Shown here in pieces: positions 5,111-6,514 of a DNA stretch of 6,514 nt (position 1 is the first letter of the stretch; every line of letters starts with the position of its first letter). The stretch is from assembly GCA_002059205.1 (NCBI GenBank), contig MVCQ01000133.1:1-6514 (forward strand). The letters are read 5' to 3'. The notes under the pieces are model-generated. The model ran no database searches and was not told the DNA's origin. It worked only from the letters and a program-made list of their open reading frames with translations. This DNA is from Candidatus Latescibacteria bacterium 4484_107. Lineage in GTDB: Bacteria > Latescibacterota > 4484-107. Position numbers and translations under genes: made by a program.

Positions 5111-6514
5111 ATGATTGAGGCACTGAAAAGGGAAAACAAGAGGTTGAAAGAAGAGCTTGAAAAAGCTCGTCGGCAGTGTCTCTCTTTGGAAGAAGAAAGA
5201 AGGTCATGGAATGAAGAGAAAGAATCTCTTCTATGGGAACAAAAAATACTCAAACAGAAAATCGACGATCTCCTGAGAAGGATCTACGGGCGGAAGTCGG
5301 AGAAGACTCCTCCGGGACAGCTGTACCTTCCATGGTTTCAACTTGCCTTTGAAGCTCAGGAGGAAGTCGAGAAAGAACTTCGTTCGAAAGCAGAGGACGT
5401 GGAGGAGGCCTGAGGACTTGACCTGTGAGAGGTGCGGGCGGAAGAAGGTCCGGATCGGAGAGGAGAAGACGGAAGAGCTGGACATAATTCCTTCCCAGCT
5501 TTTTGTCCGGGAGATAGTCCGCGGCAAGTACGCCTGTCCGTGCTGCCGAAAGGGAGTGACAGTGCCCGAACTTCCTCCCCGTCCTATCGAGAAAGGTCGT
5601 CCGGGCCCTGGACTTCTGGCCCACGTGGTGGTTTCGAAATTCGCAGACCACCTTCCTCTGTACCGCCAGGAGCAGATTTTCGCCCGCCAGGGCGTGGATT
5701 TGCCGAGATCGACGCTCTGCGACTGGATTTCGACCATGGGTAGTCTCCTTCAGGGAATAGTGAAGGAGATGAAACGCTATATCCTCAAGTCCCCAGTCGT
5801 CCAGTCGGACGACACGCCGATCCAGTACCGGGAAAACGGGGTAGAGGGGAAAACGCTTCGGGGATATATCTGGGCGTACGGGATTCCATGGGGTGAAGTG
5901 GTCTACGAATTCAGACGGGGCCGGGCCCGGGCAGGACCGCTTGAGTTTTTCGGGAACTACAAGGGATACATACAGACGGACGGCTTCGGCGGCTACAATG
6001 CTCTTTTCGAGAAAGAGGGAGTATTTCAGATTGCCTGCATGGCCCATATAAGGCGGTACTTCTATAACGCGCTTGAGGAGGCGCCGGACGAAGCGAGAGC
6101 GATCCTTGCCGGAATCCAAAAACTTTACCGTATTGAACGTGAAGCAAAGGCGGAGGGTATAACCGGCTCGGCCTTGGTGGAACTCCGTCGTGAACGTGCG
6201 TTGCCTATATTGAATTCGCTGTGGGAATTATTCGAATATCTCAAAGAAAGAGTGCGTCCCAAGAGCAGGCTCGGGAAAGCCGTCAGGTATGCCCTGGGGC
6301 AGTGGGAAGCCATAAAACGATATACGGAAATCGCCGAGGCGGAAATCGACAACAACTCGATCGAGAACGCCATGCGGGCGGTGGTCTTGGGGAGAAAGAG
6401 GCCGCGGTACTCTATTCCCTGGTTGTGAGCTGCAAACGGCTCGGGATAGATCCCTTTGAATACTTGAAGGATGTCATCGACCGGATCTCGATACATCCCG
6501 CTTCCCGGATCTGG
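5111..6514 (+). pseudogene. tnpC: IS66 DDE transposase TnpC, disrupted by two frame changes; 3' end beyond window
   Basis: The catalytic subunit of IS66, split over three segments. Segment 1 (5111-5413) encodes an N-terminal coiled coil (residues 1-57) and IYGRKSEK (58-65), then stops at TGA 5411. Segment 2, in another frame (~5405-6428), encodes the zinc finger (Cys codons 5424, 5433, 5535, 5544), the block HVVVSKFADHLPLYRQEQIF, the first Asp in SDDTP (5808), the second Asp in QTDGFGGYN (5979) and the Glu in IDNNSIEN (6363), and stops at TGA 6426. Segment 3 returns to the first frame (from ~6392: EKEAAVLYSLVVSCKRLGID...) and is open to the right edge. At both junctions conserved residues appear missing: the linker before the zinc finger, and the NWLFAGS-like block after GRK. 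Internal deletions therefore look likelier than programmed frameshifting. All DDE residues survive, but no full-length protein can be made. Confidence 0.85.

Larger units (their letters stand above)
4132..6514 (+). mobile_element. IS66-family insertion sequence (left end inside; right end beyond window)
   Basis: Gene order tnpA-tnpB-tnpC on one strand is diagnostic of IS66. The proposed left end is GTAGATCGG at 4132, chosen because group II intron sequence stops there and IS66 inverted repeats usually start GTA(A). The exact first base is uncertain by a few nucleotides. A G+C-rich palindromic stretch follows (CGGGCGCCCG 4144-4153), then a ~160-nt leader with the promoter and hairpin described separately. 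The right inverted repeat is not in the window, so the 8-bp target duplication cannot be verified. If the end is right, the duplicated bases should be GTGGAAAC (4124-4131). Confidence 0.85.

Noticed and set aside
5400..5425. Programmed ribosomal frameshifting in tnpC
   Set aside because: No slippery heptamer or A-run at the junction, and conserved residues are missing, which frameshifting would not explain.
5250..6119. 289-codon minus-strand frame opposite tnpC
   Set aside because: Antisense shadow of the transposase; the conserved IS66 motifs are on the plus strand.
1..6514. CRISPR array or new defence system
   Set aside because: No repeat-spacer periodicity and no cas, nuclease or toxin genes; apart from the sulfatase, every gene and gene remnant I could assign belongs to a mobile element.

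Overview
The window is a pile-up of mobile DNA around one intact cargo gene, a sulfatase. From left to right: (i) positions 1-233 look like the end of an IS21-type insertion sequence. They carry 23-bp-spaced repeats ending in ...TTTACA, and the body of the element lies off the left edge. (ii) Positions 234-528 are mostly uninformative G+C-rich DNA with a possible transposase scrap. (iii) Positions ~508-741 are the C-terminal remnant of a REP-associated (Y1/IS200-like) transposase. They open a visibly A+T-rich segment that continues through a complete, signal-peptide-bearing sulfatase at 772-2232. (iv) At 2248, 15 nt after the sulfatase stop codon, a group II intron begins: 5' GTGCG, about 490 nt of ribozyme, an intron-encoded reverse transcriptase/maturase, domain V at 4079-4111 and half of domain VI. 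(v) From about 4132 to the right edge there is an IS66-family element with the classical tnpA-tnpB-tnpC order. Its tnpC is broken by two frame changes.

The host cannot be named with confidence. The intron and IS66 genes are G+C-rich with AAAGGAGGT-like ribosome binding sites, which fits a Gram-negative, probably anaerobic or environmental bacterium. The sulfatase segment has a different base composition (A+T-rich codons) and was probably acquired from a different lineage. I see no chromosomal housekeeping gene.

The nesting suggests an order of events. An A+T-rich sulfatase segment came in next to older IS remnants. A group II intron then inserted just behind the sulfatase. An IS66 element then appears to have inserted in the loop of intron domain VI, which should leave the intron unable to splice normally. 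The IS66 transposase later decayed.

The most interesting regulatory signal is a perfect 12-bp inverted repeat (4286-4297 / 4318-4329). It encloses the tnpA ribosome binding site and overlaps the -10 box of the probable native promoter. This arrangement would block translation of read-through transcripts while leaving native transcripts translatable. A second signal is a 12-nt inverted match (371-382 with 2236-2247) that ends exactly at the intron insertion point and has the length of an intron target site.
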